Positions 33,578 through 43,740 are shown, counted from the stretch's first letter. The stretch: DNA of 48,065 nt from JBMYQA01 sp049600855 (GCA_049600855.1 JBMYQA010000010.1:1-48065); one strand, 5' to 3'. A program made the numbers and translations. Notes: generated by a model from the sequence alone, not told the origin.

Positions 33578-36500
33578 ATGGTATTCAGAAAGAACAAGAA
33601 AATTAACCCAGACTTCAACGAAGTCATTATTAGTCTCGCCTCACCTGAGTCCATCCTAGAAAACTCCCATGGGGAGGTTACGCAACCCGAAACAATTAAC
33701 TATCGTACGTACAAGCCTGAAATGGGAGGTTTGTTCTGCGAGCGTATTTTCGGGCCAGTAAAAGACTGGGAATGTCACTGTGGCAAGTACAAGCGAATCA
33801 GGTACAAAGGTATTATTTGTGACCGTTGCGGTGTTGAAGTAACGGAAAAGAAAGTACGTAGAGAGCGTATGGGACACATCCAGTTGGTGGTGCCTGTTGC
33901 GCATATCTGGTATTTCCGTTCTTTACCTAATAAAATTGGTTACCTGTTGGGCTTACCTACTAAAAAGCTCGACCAGATTATCTACTATGAACGTTACGTA
34001 GTAATCCAAGCAGGTATCAAAGAAGCAGACGGAATTAGCTACCTCGATTTCCTTACTGAAGACGAGTACTTGGATATCTTAGATAAGATTCCAAGGGAAA
34101 ATCAGCAATTAGATAATGATCATCCCGATAAGTTTATCGCTCGAATGGGTGCCGAAGCATTAGAAATGCTTTTAGCTCGTTTAGATTTGGATGGTTTATC
34201 TTACCAATTGCGTGATCAAGCAGCAAACGATACGTCACAGCAACGTAAAGCAGAAGCCTTGAAGCGTTTGAAAGTAGTGGAAGCTTTCCGTGAAGCACGT
34301 GGCCACATCGAAAACAATCCTGAGTGGATGGTGATTCGAATGGTGCCCGTTATTCCTCCTGAACTTCGTCCTCTTGTTCCACTTGATGGTGGACGTTTTG
34401 CAACCTCAGATTTGAATGACCTTTACAGAAGGGTTATTATTCGTAATAACCGTTTGAAAAGGCTAATTGATATTAAAGCTCCTGAAGTAATCCTTCGAAA
34501 TGAGAAAAGGATGCTTCAAGAAGCGGTTGACTCCCTATTCGATAACTCACGTAAGGTGAATGCCGTTAGGGCTGATGGTAACCGTCCGTTGAAATCTTTA
34601 AGTGACATGCTTAAAGGTAAGCAAGGTCGTTTCCGTCAAAACTTATTAGGTAAACGTGTGGACTACTCTGGCCGTTCGGTAATTGTAGTAGGCCCTGAGT
34701 TGAAAATCCATGAGTGTGGATTGCCTAAAGACATGGCTTCAGAATTATTCAAGCCATTTATTATCAGAAAGTTGATTGAGCGTGGTATTGTTAAAACCGT
34801 AAAATCAGCGAAGAAAATTGTAGATCGCAAAGATCCTGTCGTTTGGGATATCTTAGAAAATGTATTGAAAGGTCACCCCGTCATGTTGAACCGTGCTCCT
34901 ACGCTTCACAGATTGGGTATTCAAGCATTCCAACCGAAACTGATTGAGGGTAAAGCGATTCAACTTCACCCCTTAGTATGTACGGCATTTAACGCAGACT
35001 TTGATGGTGACCAAATGGCGGTTCACGTACCTCTAGGGCATGAAGCCATTTTGGAAGCCTCTCTCTTAATGCTTGCTTCTCACAATATCATGAACCCTGC
35101 GAATGGTGCTCCTATTGCCGTACCTTCACAAGACATGGTATTGGGTCTTTATTACCTATCGAAAGGTAGAAGATCTACTGAAAATGAGAAAGTAGAAGGT
35201 GAAGGAATGATTTTCTACTCTCCTGAAGAAGTAATCATTGCCTTGAATGAAAACCGTATTTCTCGTCATGCTTATATCAAAGTAAGAACGGAGGTTCGAA
35301 ACGATGAAACGGAAGAACTCGAAACCAAATTGGTGGAAACCGTAGCTGGTCGAGTAGTATTCAACGAGCAGGTTCCTACTGAAGTAGGTTATGTAGATGA
35401 GCTATTGACAAAGAAAACCTTGCAGAAAATTATTGCACGCGTTTTCAAAATTGTAGGTATGGCGAAAACCGCTAAGTTCTTAGACGATATCAAAGAACTT
35501 GGTTTCGGCATGGCATATAGTGGTGGTTTGTCATTCGGTTTGGATGATATCATTATCCCGAAAGATAAAGAGGATATGATTTCGGAAGCAAAATCGGAAG
35601 TAGCGGCCGTTTGGGACAACTACTACATGGGTCTAATTACAGATAATGAGCGTTACAACGCAATCATTGATATTTGGACGCGTATCAACTCTACGTTGAC
35701 CAATAACCTGATGACCAAGATGGAGACGGACAATCAAGGTTTCAACTCTATCTATATGATGATGCACTCAGGAGCCCGTGGTTCTCGTGAGCAAATCAGG
35801 CAACTTGGTGGTATGAGAGGACTGATGGCAAAACCGCAGAAGAACTTACAAGGTTCTGTAGGTGAGATCATTGAGAACCCCATCTTATCAAACTTTAAAG
35901 AAGGACTAGACGTATTAGAGTACTTTATCTCTACTCACGGTGCGCGTAAAGGTTTGGCTGATACCGCATTGAAAACGGCTGACGCAGGTTACCTAACGCG
36001 TAGATTGGTAGACGTTGCACAAGATGTAGTAATCAACGAAACGGATTGTGGAACACTGCGTGGTTTAACTTGTGAAGCGTTGAAAGACAACGATGAAATC
36101 GTTGAATTGCTGAGTGATCGTATTGTTGGTAGAACGTCATTACATGATGTTTTCCACCCCGTTTCCAATGAGTTGATTATCGGTGCTGGTGAGATGATTT
36201 CTCCTGACCAATCCATCGCCGTAGAAGAGGCTGGCATTGAGCAAGTAGAAATCCGTTCCGTATTGACTTGCGAAACTCGATTAGGAGTTTGTGCCAAGTG
36301 TTACGGACAAAACTTAGCAACAGGTAAAGAAGTACAAATCGGGGAATCAGTTGGTGTAATTGCCGCACAATCGATTGGTGAGCCGGGTACTCAGCTTACT
36401 TTACGTACTTTCCACGTGGGTGGTACTGCATCAAACATTGCAGTTGATGCAACACTAAAAGCAAAACATGCTGGAACCATCCATTTCGAAGATATGCGTT

Positions 36501-37885
36501 CAGTTCCTGCCAAAACGAGTGAAGGAGAAAAGCTCGAAGTAGTGATGGCTCGTACCGCAGAAATGCGTATTGAAGATGAGAATGGTCGTTCATTGACGAC
36601 TTCGCACATTCCTTACGGTTCTTACTTACGGGTGAAAGATGGTCAGAAGCTTGAAAAAGGTCAAGATATCTGTTTCTGGGATCCTTATAACGCTGTAATT
36701 CTTTCCCAATTTGACGGTACCATTGAGTTCGAATCCATTGAAGAAGGAATCACTTACGTGGAAGAGCATGATGAGCAAACAGGTTATCGTGAAAAGGTAA
36801 TTATTGATACAAAAGACAAAACGAAAAACCCTGCGATTAATGTACGTAAATCAGATGATACTACATCAAGTAGTAACATTCCTGTAGATGCGCACTTGAC
36901 GGTAAATGACGGGGATAAAGTAAAAGCAGGTCAGATTCTAGCAAAAATACCTCGTAGAGCTGGTAAAAACCGTGACATTACGGGTGGTTTGCCAAGGGTA
37001 ACCGAGCTTTTCGAAGCGCGTAACCCATCTAACCCTGCGGTAGTATCTGAAATTGATGGTGTAATCTCTTACGGTGGTATTAAGCGTGGTAATCGTGAAA
37101 CATTCGTAGAGTCGAAAGAAGGCATTAAGAAGAAATACATGATTTCATTGTCGAAGCACATTCTTGTACAAGAAAATGACTTCGTGAAAGCAGGTATGCC
37201 ATTATCAGATGGTGCCATCACACCTTCGGATATCTTGAAGATTAAAGGCCCTACTGCGGTACAATCTTACTTGGTAAATGAAATTCAGGACGTATATCGT
37301 CTGCAAGGTGTAAAAATCAATGACAAGCACATTGAGATTATTGTACGCCAAATGATGCAGAAAGTAGTGATCGTTGATAACGGCGATACGACCTTCTTGC
37401 CTAACCAAGTGGTGAACAAGTTCCACTTCCGTGAAATGAATGATAAAATCTTGAACATGAAAGTGGTTGAGGATGCGGGTGAATCGCAATCATTCAAAAA
37501 AGGAATGTTGGTAACGGCACGACAAGTAAGAGATGAGAACTCAAGTCTTCGAAGAAGAGACTTGAACTTGGTGAAAGTGCGTGATGCACAGCCTGCCGTT
37601 TCTCGTCCTACGCTACAAGGTATTACTCAAGCTTCATTAGATACCGATAGCTTTATCTCAGCCGCATCGTTCCAAGAAACGACGAAAGTATTGAGTGAAG
37701 CCTCGATTCGTGCGAAGCGTGACTACTTAATCGGCTTGAAGGAAAATGTGATTGTAGGTCACTTAATTCCAGCAGGTACAGGTCACCGCTCATTTGCGGA
37801 TACCAAAGTAGCTTCAAAAGAAGAATACGAAGCACTAGTGGCTTCAAGAGAACAATTCGAGCAAAGAGAGCGCGAAATGTTCTAA
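33578..37885 (+). CDS. rpoC: DNA-directed RNA polymerase subunit beta'
   Basis: The start at 33578 (MVFRKNKKINPDFNEV) fits the Bacteroidota RpoC start; an upstream ATG at 33533 would add an unconserved hydrophobic tail. Zinc site 1 is CHCGKYKRIRYKGIICDRC (residues about 68-86). The catalytic magnesium triad is D474, D476 and D478 in NADFDGDQMAVH. The second zinc cluster is CETRLGVCAKC (about 894-904). At 1435 residues the protein is complete. It normally follows rpoB in one operon, but here a DUF4349 gene precedes it. A strong terminator follows. Confidence 0.98.
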   Translation: MVFRKNKKINPDFNEVIISLASPESILENSHGEVTQPETINYRTYKPEMGGLFCERIFGPVKDWECHCGKYKRIRYKGIICDRCGVEVTEKKVRRERMGHIQLVVPVAHIWYFRSLPNKIGYLLGLPTKKLDQIIYYERYVVIQAGIKEADGISYLDFLTEDEYLDILDKIPRENQQLDNDHPDKFIARMGAEALEMLLARLDLDGLSYQLRDQAANDTSQQRKAEALKRLKVVEAFREARGHIENNPEWMVIRMVPVIPPELRPLVPLDGGRFATSDLNDLYRRVIIRNNRLKRLIDIKAPEVILRNEKRMLQEAVDSLFDNSRKVNAVRADGNRPLKSLSDMLKGKQGRFRQNLLGKRVDYSGRSVIVVGPELKIHECGLPKDMASELFKPFIIRKLIERGIVKTVKSAKKIVDRKDPVVWDILENVLKGHPVMLNRAPTLHRLGIQAFQPKLIEGKAIQLHPLVCTAFNADFDGDQMAVHVPLGHEAILEASLLMLASHNIMNPANGAPIAVPSQDMVLGLYYLSKGRRSTENEKVEGEGMIFYSPEEVIIALNENRISRHAYIKVRTEVRNDETEELETKLVETVAGRVVFNEQVPTEVGYVDELLTKKTLQKIIARVFKIVGMAKTAKFLDDIKELGFGMAYSGGLSFGLDDIIIPKDKEDMISEAKSEVAAVWDNYYMGLITDNERYNAIIDIWTRINSTLTNNLMTKMETDNQGFNSIYMMMHSGARGSREQIRQLGGMRGLMAKPQKNLQGSVGEIIENPILSNFKEGLDVLEYFISTHGARKGLADTALKTADAGYLTRRLVDVAQDVVINETDCGTLRGLTCEALKDNDEIVELLSDRIVGRTSLHDVFHPVSNELIIGAGEMISPDQSIAVEEAGIEQVEIRSVLTCETRLGVCAKCYGQNLATGKEVQIGESVGVIAAQSIGEPGTQLTLRTFHVGGTASNIAVDATLKAKHAGTIHFEDMRSVPAKTSEGEKLEVVMARTAEMRIEDENGRSLTTSHIPYGSYLRVKDGQKLEKGQDICFWDPYNAVILSQFDGTIEFESIEEGITYVEEHDEQTGYREKVIIDTKDKTKNPAINVRKSDDTTSSSNIPVDAHLTVNDGDKVKAGQILAKIPRRAGKNRDITGGLPRVTELFEARNPSNPAVVSEIDGVISYGGIKRGNRETFVESKEGIKKKYMISLSKHILVQENDFVKAGMPLSDGAITPSDILKIKGPTAVQSYLVNEIQDVYRLQGVKINDKHIEIIVRQMMQKVVIVDNGDTTFLPNQVVNKFHFREMNDKILNMKVVEDAGESQSFKKGMLVTARQVRDENSSLRRRDLNLVKVRDAQPAVSRPTLQGITQASLDTDSFISAASFQETTKVLSEASIRAKRDYLIGLKENVIVGHLIPAGTGHRSFADTKVASKEEYEALVASREQFEQREREMF

Positions 37886-37909
37886 TAAATCTATCTAATA
37901 CCATTTACC

Positions 37910-37944
37910 AAAGAGCCACCCATTGTTTAATGGATGGCTCTTTT
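37910..37944 (+). terminator. Rho-independent terminator after rpoC
   Basis: AAAGAGCCA plus CCATT on the left arm pairs with AATGG plus TGGCTCTTT on the right (37929-37943), with a GTTT loop and a T tail. Confidence 0.85.
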
Positions 37945-38173
37945 GATATGTTTTGGTTCAGTACTTATATAAAATGGATTAGTTTATTTTTCTACGAGAG
38001 CTTTCCCGTCCATTCAAGACTAAATATTTCATTTGAGATGAACGATTTTCATTTAGAAAACAGTTTTTGATCAATTGATATTCTAAGTTGAATTCACAGT
38101 TACATGCACAATGAATTTTGCCATATTCATGGAAAATCAAATTCAAGGTAGAATCATCTCTCAATAAGGATAG
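37945..38173. other. AT-rich gap after rpoC; no gene supported
   Basis: This 229-base stretch is AT-rich. A 61-codon minus-strand ORF here (37979-38164) has no recognisable features. No hairpin or promoter box stands out. Confidence 0.3.
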
Positions 38174-39082
38174 CTACACTATGTTAGCATTCATTTTAAT
38201 TTTTTTACTCATTTTTTCATATCCGATTTTTAGCCCAAGCCATTGAATTTTCGCCAAAATTTCATTTGCAATTGTCCTTTTATTAGGACGAAAAAGCTTT
38301 GGTGATAAATCTGATTTGTAAATTTCTTCCACAATTCGATTTCCTTGCCCATATCTGATGAATCTATTCCAAAACCCTCTTATGCCATCATCAAAATTGT
38401 GTTTAACAATTGCATTGAATGCAAAAGAAAGGTTTCCAATTTCAGATAGTCTCAATCCTAAATCAACATCTTCACCACCTGCCAATTGAATTTTTTCGTT
38501 AAATCCACCAACTTCGTTAAATGCCTGTTTCCATATTAAACAATTGGCTGTAATCAGATATTGAGGCATAAACCTTCCTTGATTATCCTTTACTTTTAAG
38601 GGCATTAAAATTTCCTGTTCTTCGTAATATCTCGAAATTAGATCATTTCCAAGTGATTTTACCATTCCTGCATAGGCCACAGAACCATTACAAGAATTCA
38701 AATATCCTTTAATTGTATTTTCTGTTGCGAAACAATCACTATCTAAAAATAAAATCCAATCTCCTTTTGAAATCTTGACTCCCTGATTTCTTGCACTTGC
38801 AGGTCCTTTTCGATCACAATTTATCAAGATAATTTTAATTTCCTTATTCCTAAATTCGGAAGTTATCTGGATGGGTTCTTTTGAAAGATTATCTACGATA
38901 ATTATTTCTTTTGGATAATCTTCTTTTTGGTGTGTATTGAAAAATGAATTTAAAAAATCATTAATCCCAATTTGATTGTCTTTTACTGGAATAATTATAG
39001 AGATTTTATTGAGCTGAATCTCAGGTGATTTCTTTGCCATTCTCTTATTTAGAGAGAAAGCTAGTCTACTTATCATGGTCAT
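38174..39082 (-). CDS. Family 2 glycosyltransferase (GT-A fold)
   Basis: The GT2 core is clear: ISIIIPVKDNQIGINDF at about residue 27, EIIIVDNLS, GPASARNQGVKISKGDWILF and the LDSDC acidic pair (DxD-type metal site), then a late AGGEDVDLGLRLSEIG stretch with the catalytic-base ED. It moves a sugar from a nucleotide donor to a polysaccharide or lipid acceptor on the cytosolic face. No other polysaccharide genes are adjacent, so it is a lone transferase. Its DNA is much richer in A/T than the flanking genes, hinting at later acquisition. Confidence 0.87.
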   Translation of the reverse strand: MTMISRLAFSLNKRMAKKSPEIQLNKISIIIPVKDNQIGINDFLNSFFNTHQKEDYPKEIIIVDNLSKEPIQITSEFRNKEIKIILINCDRKGPASARNQGVKISKGDWILFLDSDCFATENTIKGYLNSCNGSVAYAGMVKSLGNDLISRYYEEQEILMPLKVKDNQGRFMPQYLITANCLIWKQAFNEVGGFNEKIQLAGGEDVDLGLRLSEIGNLSFAFNAIVKHNFDDGIRGFWNRFIRYGQGNRIVEEIYKSDLSPKLFRPNKRTIANEILAKIQWLGLKIGYEKMSKKIKMNANIV

Positions 39083-39124
39083 GGATGTTTTCTTTTTTAT
39101 TTTAGATTAATGCTAACGTCTTGA

Positions 39125-39625
39125 CTATTTAACTTTATAGATATTTTTATTTCTAGCTTCTTGTTCTTTCCATAATTGTTCTTCATCTACTTTGAAAACA
39201 TATTTTTCTAATGCCGTCACTATTGCGTCAAATGAATTACAATTATTTATTTTTTGTATGATGATTTCTCCTTCTTCGAATTGAGTGATGACATCATCAT
39301 CTCTTTTTATTTGTTGATTGATTTTCTTCTTCAGGTCAGCCAATGTGTATTCATGAAGCTCCGTCCAAGTTAGTGTTATAGTTATTTCGGGGTTGTAAAA
39401 GGTATACGCAAGTAGTTTTGTTAATCTATTAATTTTATAATCCGATTTGACTTCACCTATTCCCCAACATATTCCATTTTTATCATAAGCCCTGAAACGT
39501 TTGTGTGTTTCTTTTATAAACCCTAACACACTAGAGGAAGACAACATATCGTGACTTTCTACTAGATCAAGGAATCCTGTTGATTCATCTATTAAGATTA
39601 TAGGTATTTGTGGTTTATTACTCAT
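39125..39625 (-). CDS. Protein of unknown function (166 aa)
   Basis: No family is recognised. The sequence starts with IPIILIDESTGFLDLVES and continues with alternating strands and helices (YDKNGICWGIGEVKSDYKIN, ITITLTWTELHEYTLADLK); it lacks a signal peptide. It lies 42 bases upstream of the glycosyltransferase gene in the same orientation and shares its AT-rich composition, so the two may have arrived together. Function unknown. Confidence 0.6.
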   Translation of the reverse strand: MSNKPQIPIILIDESTGFLDLVESHDMLSSSSVLGFIKETHKRFRAYDKNGICWGIGEVKSDYKINRLTKLLAYTFYNPEITITLTWTELHEYTLADLKKKINQQIKRDDDVITQFEEGEIIIQKINNCNSFDAIVTALEKYVFKVDEEQLWKEQEARNKNIYKVK

Positions 39626-40065
39626 TTTCTATAATGTTGATTTATAGAGGTTATAGCATCTTTACTTTAAATCGTTTGTAATATTTCTTCTTCGAAAAGA
39701 TATGAAGTTTATTTTAACTGCATGTCCCGACTAAGTTAGCAACTCCACTCCACAAATTCTATCTCTTGGAAAGGAGGAATGATTGAGAATGGCAACGGTT
39801 AATGCCGCTGAACTGTTTGTTGGGGCTGCACTGATAATGGCAATATCAACCAGTTGCGGAACTTTTTCGACTATAAAATGTTCAAATGAATTTAGCGCAA
39901 AACAATTTGAAATGATGCAGTTAATCAACGATTTAGAGGCATATCATACACTTTATGAAAGCAATATCTTAAAAACTTTAAAAAACAGAAACCCAGTGAA
40001 ACAATCTGTAACCGATAAAAGTTATGAGTTTGTAATAATTCTAAATAAAATAAGTTTGTTTAGGT
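39626..40065. other. Long gap with a decayed repeat-like segment; possible small ORF
   Basis: No secure gene is seen. The stretch at 39741-39790 resembles the GA/CT-rich repeats (AACTCCACTCC, then TCTCTTGGAAAGGAGGA) scattered through many Bacteroidota genomes. A 100-codon plus ORF (39783-40085) has a lipobox-like ISTSCG after a hydrophobic run, but it starts at TTG or a weak ATG, overlaps the ABC promoter box and has no homology signature I know. I leave it as doubtful. Confidence 0.3.
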
Positions 40066-40073
40066 TATCTTTG
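40066..40073 (+). promoter_or_regulatory. Putative -7 box of the exporter operon
   Basis: TATCTTTG, an exact TAnnTTTG match, 56 bases before the ABC gene's ATG at 40130. Confidence 0.5.
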
Positions 40074-40129
40074 CACCGAGAATAGTGTTCAAGAAGATAT
40101 AGGAACAATTTCAATCAGTAAACTCTAGA

Positions 40130-42352
40130 ATGAAGTCAACATTATTTGTACCCATAGCCAAACGTATGGCCATGCTCATTGAGCATGGTTACAAATTGTT
40201 TAACCTCAAGGATGAATATCAAAACAATGAAGATTTTGGCGAAGATGTAGATGCTTTTATCAATGGGTTGACTGATAAAGCGCAGCGAATAGACTTGGCG
40301 ATACTCCGTAATGGGGTGCCTAAGGACAGCTTTATGCTGCATCTGAAAACAGTAGACTATCCCGTACTCACTTTTGTGCGTTTGCAATGGAATTTAGTTC
40401 CAGCCATTTTTTTCTATGATTCCAGAGGAGCGCTTGCTGCTTATTATTATCAGGATGGAGAAGAAGTGATGGCGAATTCGCCAGAAAAGTTATTAGAGCT
40501 ATTGTGGGAAAATGATGATAATAACGTTGAAGCACTGACTCCTTTTCCGCTTCACTCCATGGTGAGTGATGACGGCAACATCATGCGTACGATCACAGGC
40601 CCCGTTTCCCGTTTATTGAAACTGCTGAATGCTGAGAAAAAAGATATATTCTACATCTATTTTTATTCGGTGTTGATCGCTGCAATCAGTTTAACATTAC
40701 CCGTTGGTGTCCAATCCATTATGGAATTGATATCTGGTGGCGTATTTTTCTCTTCCATTGTGTTGTTAATGGGAATTGTGATTGTGGGGGTCTTGTTAGC
40801 TGGTATTCTACAGCTCATGCAGTATTCCATTGTGGAGATTTTAGAACGGCGGGTATTTGTAAAGGCCGCATTTGAGTTTTGCTTTAGGATTCCACAAGTT
40901 CGAAGCGAATCCATCTTGAAAAACTATGCGCCTGAGCTGATGAATCGCTTTTTTGATGTCTTGACCATCCAAAAAGGATTGCCCAAATTATTAATCGACC
41001 TTACCAGCTCAGTACTACAAATTATTTTTGGATTACTCTTAGTGTCATTATACCACCCATTTTTTATCTTCTTTGGTATTGGCCTATTAGCTACGCTTGG
41101 TCTTACTTTTTACATCACAGGGCCGAAAGGTTTAGCAACTAGTTTGGTAGAATCCAAGTATAAATATAAAGTAGCACACTGGTTAGAAGAATTGGCGCGA
41201 ACGCTGTATTCATTCAAATTAGCGGGACATACTGATTTACCATTGCGGAAAATGGATCATTATGTAGAAAATTACCTGCATTATCGTAAAAATCACTTCC
41301 GCGTACTCATGACCCAATTCATTAATGTAGTAGGCTTCCGCGTATTAGTGACGGGTGGTTTATTGATTATTGGTGGTTTTTTGGTAATTGAGCGGGAAAT
41401 CACTTTAGGGCAGTTTGTGGCTTCCGAAATTGTGGTAGTAACCATTATGAATGCCTCTGAGAAGTTTGTGATTAGCATGAGTACCATTTATGACATGCTC
41501 ACTGCTGTAGAGAAACTAGGTTCAGTTACAGATATTCCACTAGAAAAGAAAGGAGGTATTTCGATTCCTTACCAGAAACAAAGTGGAATGAAAGTCGAAG
41601 TAACAGGGTTGAGTTATAAATACCCTGAGGCGAGCAACCCTACATTGAAAAATTTGAATTTAGAAATTGAAGCAGGTGCGCGTGTTTGTCTATCGGGTTA
41701 TTCAAGTGCAGGGAAAAACACATTAGTGCGGGTATTAACAGGAATTTTAGATTCTTATCAAGGAACAATTACCCTAAATAACCTTTCTTTGCGAGATATT
41801 AATTTGAATAGCTTGAGAGATAACGTGGCTAAAAATATTTCTAGCGAAGATTTATTTGATGGGACAATCCTAGAAAATATATCGATGGGGAAATCGCGTA
41901 TCGGATACCAAGATGTAGTGTGGGCATTGGAAAGTGTAGGAATTTTAGATATGATTAATCACTTACCGAAAGGATTACAAACTCAAGTGGTACCTGGTGG
42001 TAAGCAGTTTTCGCATACCATTGCCACAAAACTACTCATTGCGAGATGCATCGCTGAGCGTCCACAACTACTGATTCTTAACGATTTACTACACGAATTA
42101 GAGCGTGAAGATAAATTAAGAATCTTACAATTTTTAATTGATAAGAATAACCCTTGGACATTGATTTGTGTATCTAATGATCCATTGATTATGTCTGCAT
42201 GTGATCGTATTGTATTTATGAAGGAAGGGCAAATATTACACGAAGCTCCTTATGAAGAAATGCTTGGAAGGAAGGACTTTAAAGAGGCGATTTTGTGTGC
42301 GCCAATTTCACAATCATATCAGACAATTATTCAACAAAAAAAAGATGAATAG
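40130..42352 (+). CDS. Type I secretion-like ABC exporter with degenerate ATPase domain
   Basis: The first 150 residues are a cytosolic domain without the C39 peptidase Cys. A six-helix exporter membrane domain follows (about 170-450), then an ATPase domain (about 495-735). In the ATPase, the Walker A is GYSSAGKNT (523-531; the third Gly and the Ser are changed), the Q-loop Gln is S571, the LSGGQ signature is FSHTI (627-631), Walker B DE is N651-D652, and the switch His is N683. ATP binding may survive but hydrolysis looks unlikely. It is the first gene of an operon with an HlyD and a TolC protein, with 2- and 6-base gaps. Confidence 0.88.
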   Translation: MKSTLFVPIAKRMAMLIEHGYKLFNLKDEYQNNEDFGEDVDAFINGLTDKAQRIDLAILRNGVPKDSFMLHLKTVDYPVLTFVRLQWNLVPAIFFYDSRGALAAYYYQDGEEVMANSPEKLLELLWENDDNNVEALTPFPLHSMVSDDGNIMRTITGPVSRLLKLLNAEKKDIFYIYFYSVLIAAISLTLPVGVQSIMELISGGVFFSSIVLLMGIVIVGVLLAGILQLMQYSIVEILERRVFVKAAFEFCFRIPQVRSESILKNYAPELMNRFFDVLTIQKGLPKLLIDLTSSVLQIIFGLLLVSLYHPFFIFFGIGLLATLGLTFYITGPKGLATSLVESKYKYKVAHWLEELARTLYSFKLAGHTDLPLRKMDHYVENYLHYRKNHFRVLMTQFINVVGFRVLVTGGLLIIGGFLVIEREITLGQFVASEIVVVTIMNASEKFVISMSTIYDMLTAVEKLGSVTDIPLEKKGGISIPYQKQSGMKVEVTGLSYKYPEASNPTLKNLNLEIEAGARVCLSGYSSAGKNTLVRVLTGILDSYQGTITLNNLSLRDINLNSLRDNVAKNISSEDLFDGTILENISMGKSRIGYQDVVWALESVGILDMINHLPKGLQTQVVPGGKQFSHTIATKLLIARCIAERPQLLILNDLLHELEREDKLRILQFLIDKNNPWTLICVSNDPLIMSACDRIVFMKEGQILHEAPYEEMLGRKDFKEAILCAPISQSYQTIIQQKKDE

Positions 42353-42354
42353 CC

Positions 42355-43734
42355 ATGTTGGAAATTTCCAAAAATACTCGGATAGATGATACAGCTTATC
42401 AGGCGAAAGTGAGCACGCTTCAAGTGTTACGAGCGCCAGTTGCGGGGAAAATCGTAGCTCATTGGCTTTTGGGTATCTTTGCTTTATGCTTAATTACCTT
42501 ATTTCTGCCTTGGCAACAAAACATACGTGCAAGAGGGGCTATTACTGCTTTTACACCAGCAGATCGTCCACAAACTGTCGAAACAGCAATTCCTGGTCGA
42601 ATTAAAGAATGGAAAGTTCGCGAGGGACAGATTGTAAAAGAAGGCGACACCATTTTGATACTTTCGGAAATTAAAGATAAGTTCTTTGACCCTGAACTAT
42701 TGATGCGACTTCAAGAACAATTAGATGCGAAATCAGGAAGTATTGGTGCTAAAGAATCAAAAATCCTCGCACTAACGGAACAAATAAGATCTTTAGAAGA
42801 TTTATTAACGTTGAAAGTAGAGCAGGCTGAGAACAAGATTATGCAAACACGTCTCAAAGTGGAAAGCGATAGCATGGACTGGGAGGCCGCCAAAGTAGAT
42901 GCACGCATTTATGAACGACAATTGCAGGGTACGCAAACCATGTATGACAGTGGCTTAGTCGCATTGGTGAAATGGGAAAGTGCCAGAAGTAAAAAACAAC
43001 AAGCAGATGCGAAACAGCTTTCTGCTATGAATAAGTACAATGCTTCAAAAACAGAATTAAACATCTCAAAGCTTGCATTAAGTACCGTAAGGGCTGAAAT
43101 TCTTGGTAAACTCGCTAAGGCACGATCTGATCGGGCAGCTACGGCTTCCGATTTATACGAATCGCGAGCCGGTTTTTCAAAGTCCCGAAACGAGTATGCC
43201 AATATGGAAATTCGAAATCAACAATATGTGATGCGAGCTCCTCAAGATGGTTATGTGGTGAAGGCCTTAAAGTCTGGTATTGGCGAAACGATAAAAGAAG
43301 GAGAAGCGGTAGTTACGGTAATGCCGCTCGAACCAGAAATTGCTGTAGAATTATTCGTAAAAGCGATGGATGTCCCTTTATTGGACACTGGTCGACATGT
43401 ACGATTGCAGTTTGAAGGTTGGCCTGCATTACAATTTTCTGGCTGGCCGAGTGTGGCAGTAGGTACATTTGGAGGAAAGTTAAAAGTGATTGATTATATA
43501 GATAGTCAAGAAGGTAAATATCGTGTATTAATAATCCCTGACACAAATACTGCCATGGACGATGAAGAGTGGCCCGCGGAGTTGCGACAAGGCTCAGGAG
43601 TTTTTGGCTGGGTAATGCTAGATGAAGTACCTGTTTGGTTCGAAATCTGGCGTCAGTTAAATGGTTTTCCTCCTACAATTAAAGATCGTCCCGAAGATAA
43701 AGGCAAAGGTGAAACTGCTACAGGCAAAAAGTAA
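42355..43734 (+). CDS. HlyD-family membrane fusion (periplasmic adaptor) protein
   Basis: An N-terminal membrane helix (HWLLGIFALCLITLFLPW, about 38-55), a lipoyl-like half (RIKEWKVREGQIVKEGDTIL), a long coiled-coil hairpin (about 115-280), the second lipoyl half (VMRAPQDGYVVKALKSGIGE) and a beta-barrel region are all present. It bridges the inner-membrane ABC protein and the outer-membrane channel, as in type I secretion. Its start lies 2 bases after the ABC stop, so production is coupled. Confidence 0.93.
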   Translation: MLEISKNTRIDDTAYQAKVSTLQVLRAPVAGKIVAHWLLGIFALCLITLFLPWQQNIRARGAITAFTPADRPQTVETAIPGRIKEWKVREGQIVKEGDTILILSEIKDKFFDPELLMRLQEQLDAKSGSIGAKESKILALTEQIRSLEDLLTLKVEQAENKIMQTRLKVESDSMDWEAAKVDARIYERQLQGTQTMYDSGLVALVKWESARSKKQQADAKQLSAMNKYNASKTELNISKLALSTVRAEILGKLAKARSDRAATASDLYESRAGFSKSRNEYANMEIRNQQYVMRAPQDGYVVKALKSGIGETIKEGEAVVTVMPLEPEIAVELFVKAMDVPLLDTGRHVRLQFEGWPALQFSGWPSVAVGTFGGKLKVIDYIDSQEGKYRVLIIPDTNTAMDDEEWPAELRQGSGVFGWVMLDEVPVWFEIWRQLNGFPPTIKDRPEDKGKGETATGKK

Positions 43735-43740
43735 ATACTT

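Noticed and set aside
39783..40085. 100-codon plus-strand ORF with lipobox-like ISTSCG and a nearby AAAGGAGGA
   Set aside because: It starts with TTG or a weak ATG, contains the exporter promoter box, and shows no family signature. The GGAGG-like stretch sits in a decayed repeat, and such sites count for little in Bacteroidota.
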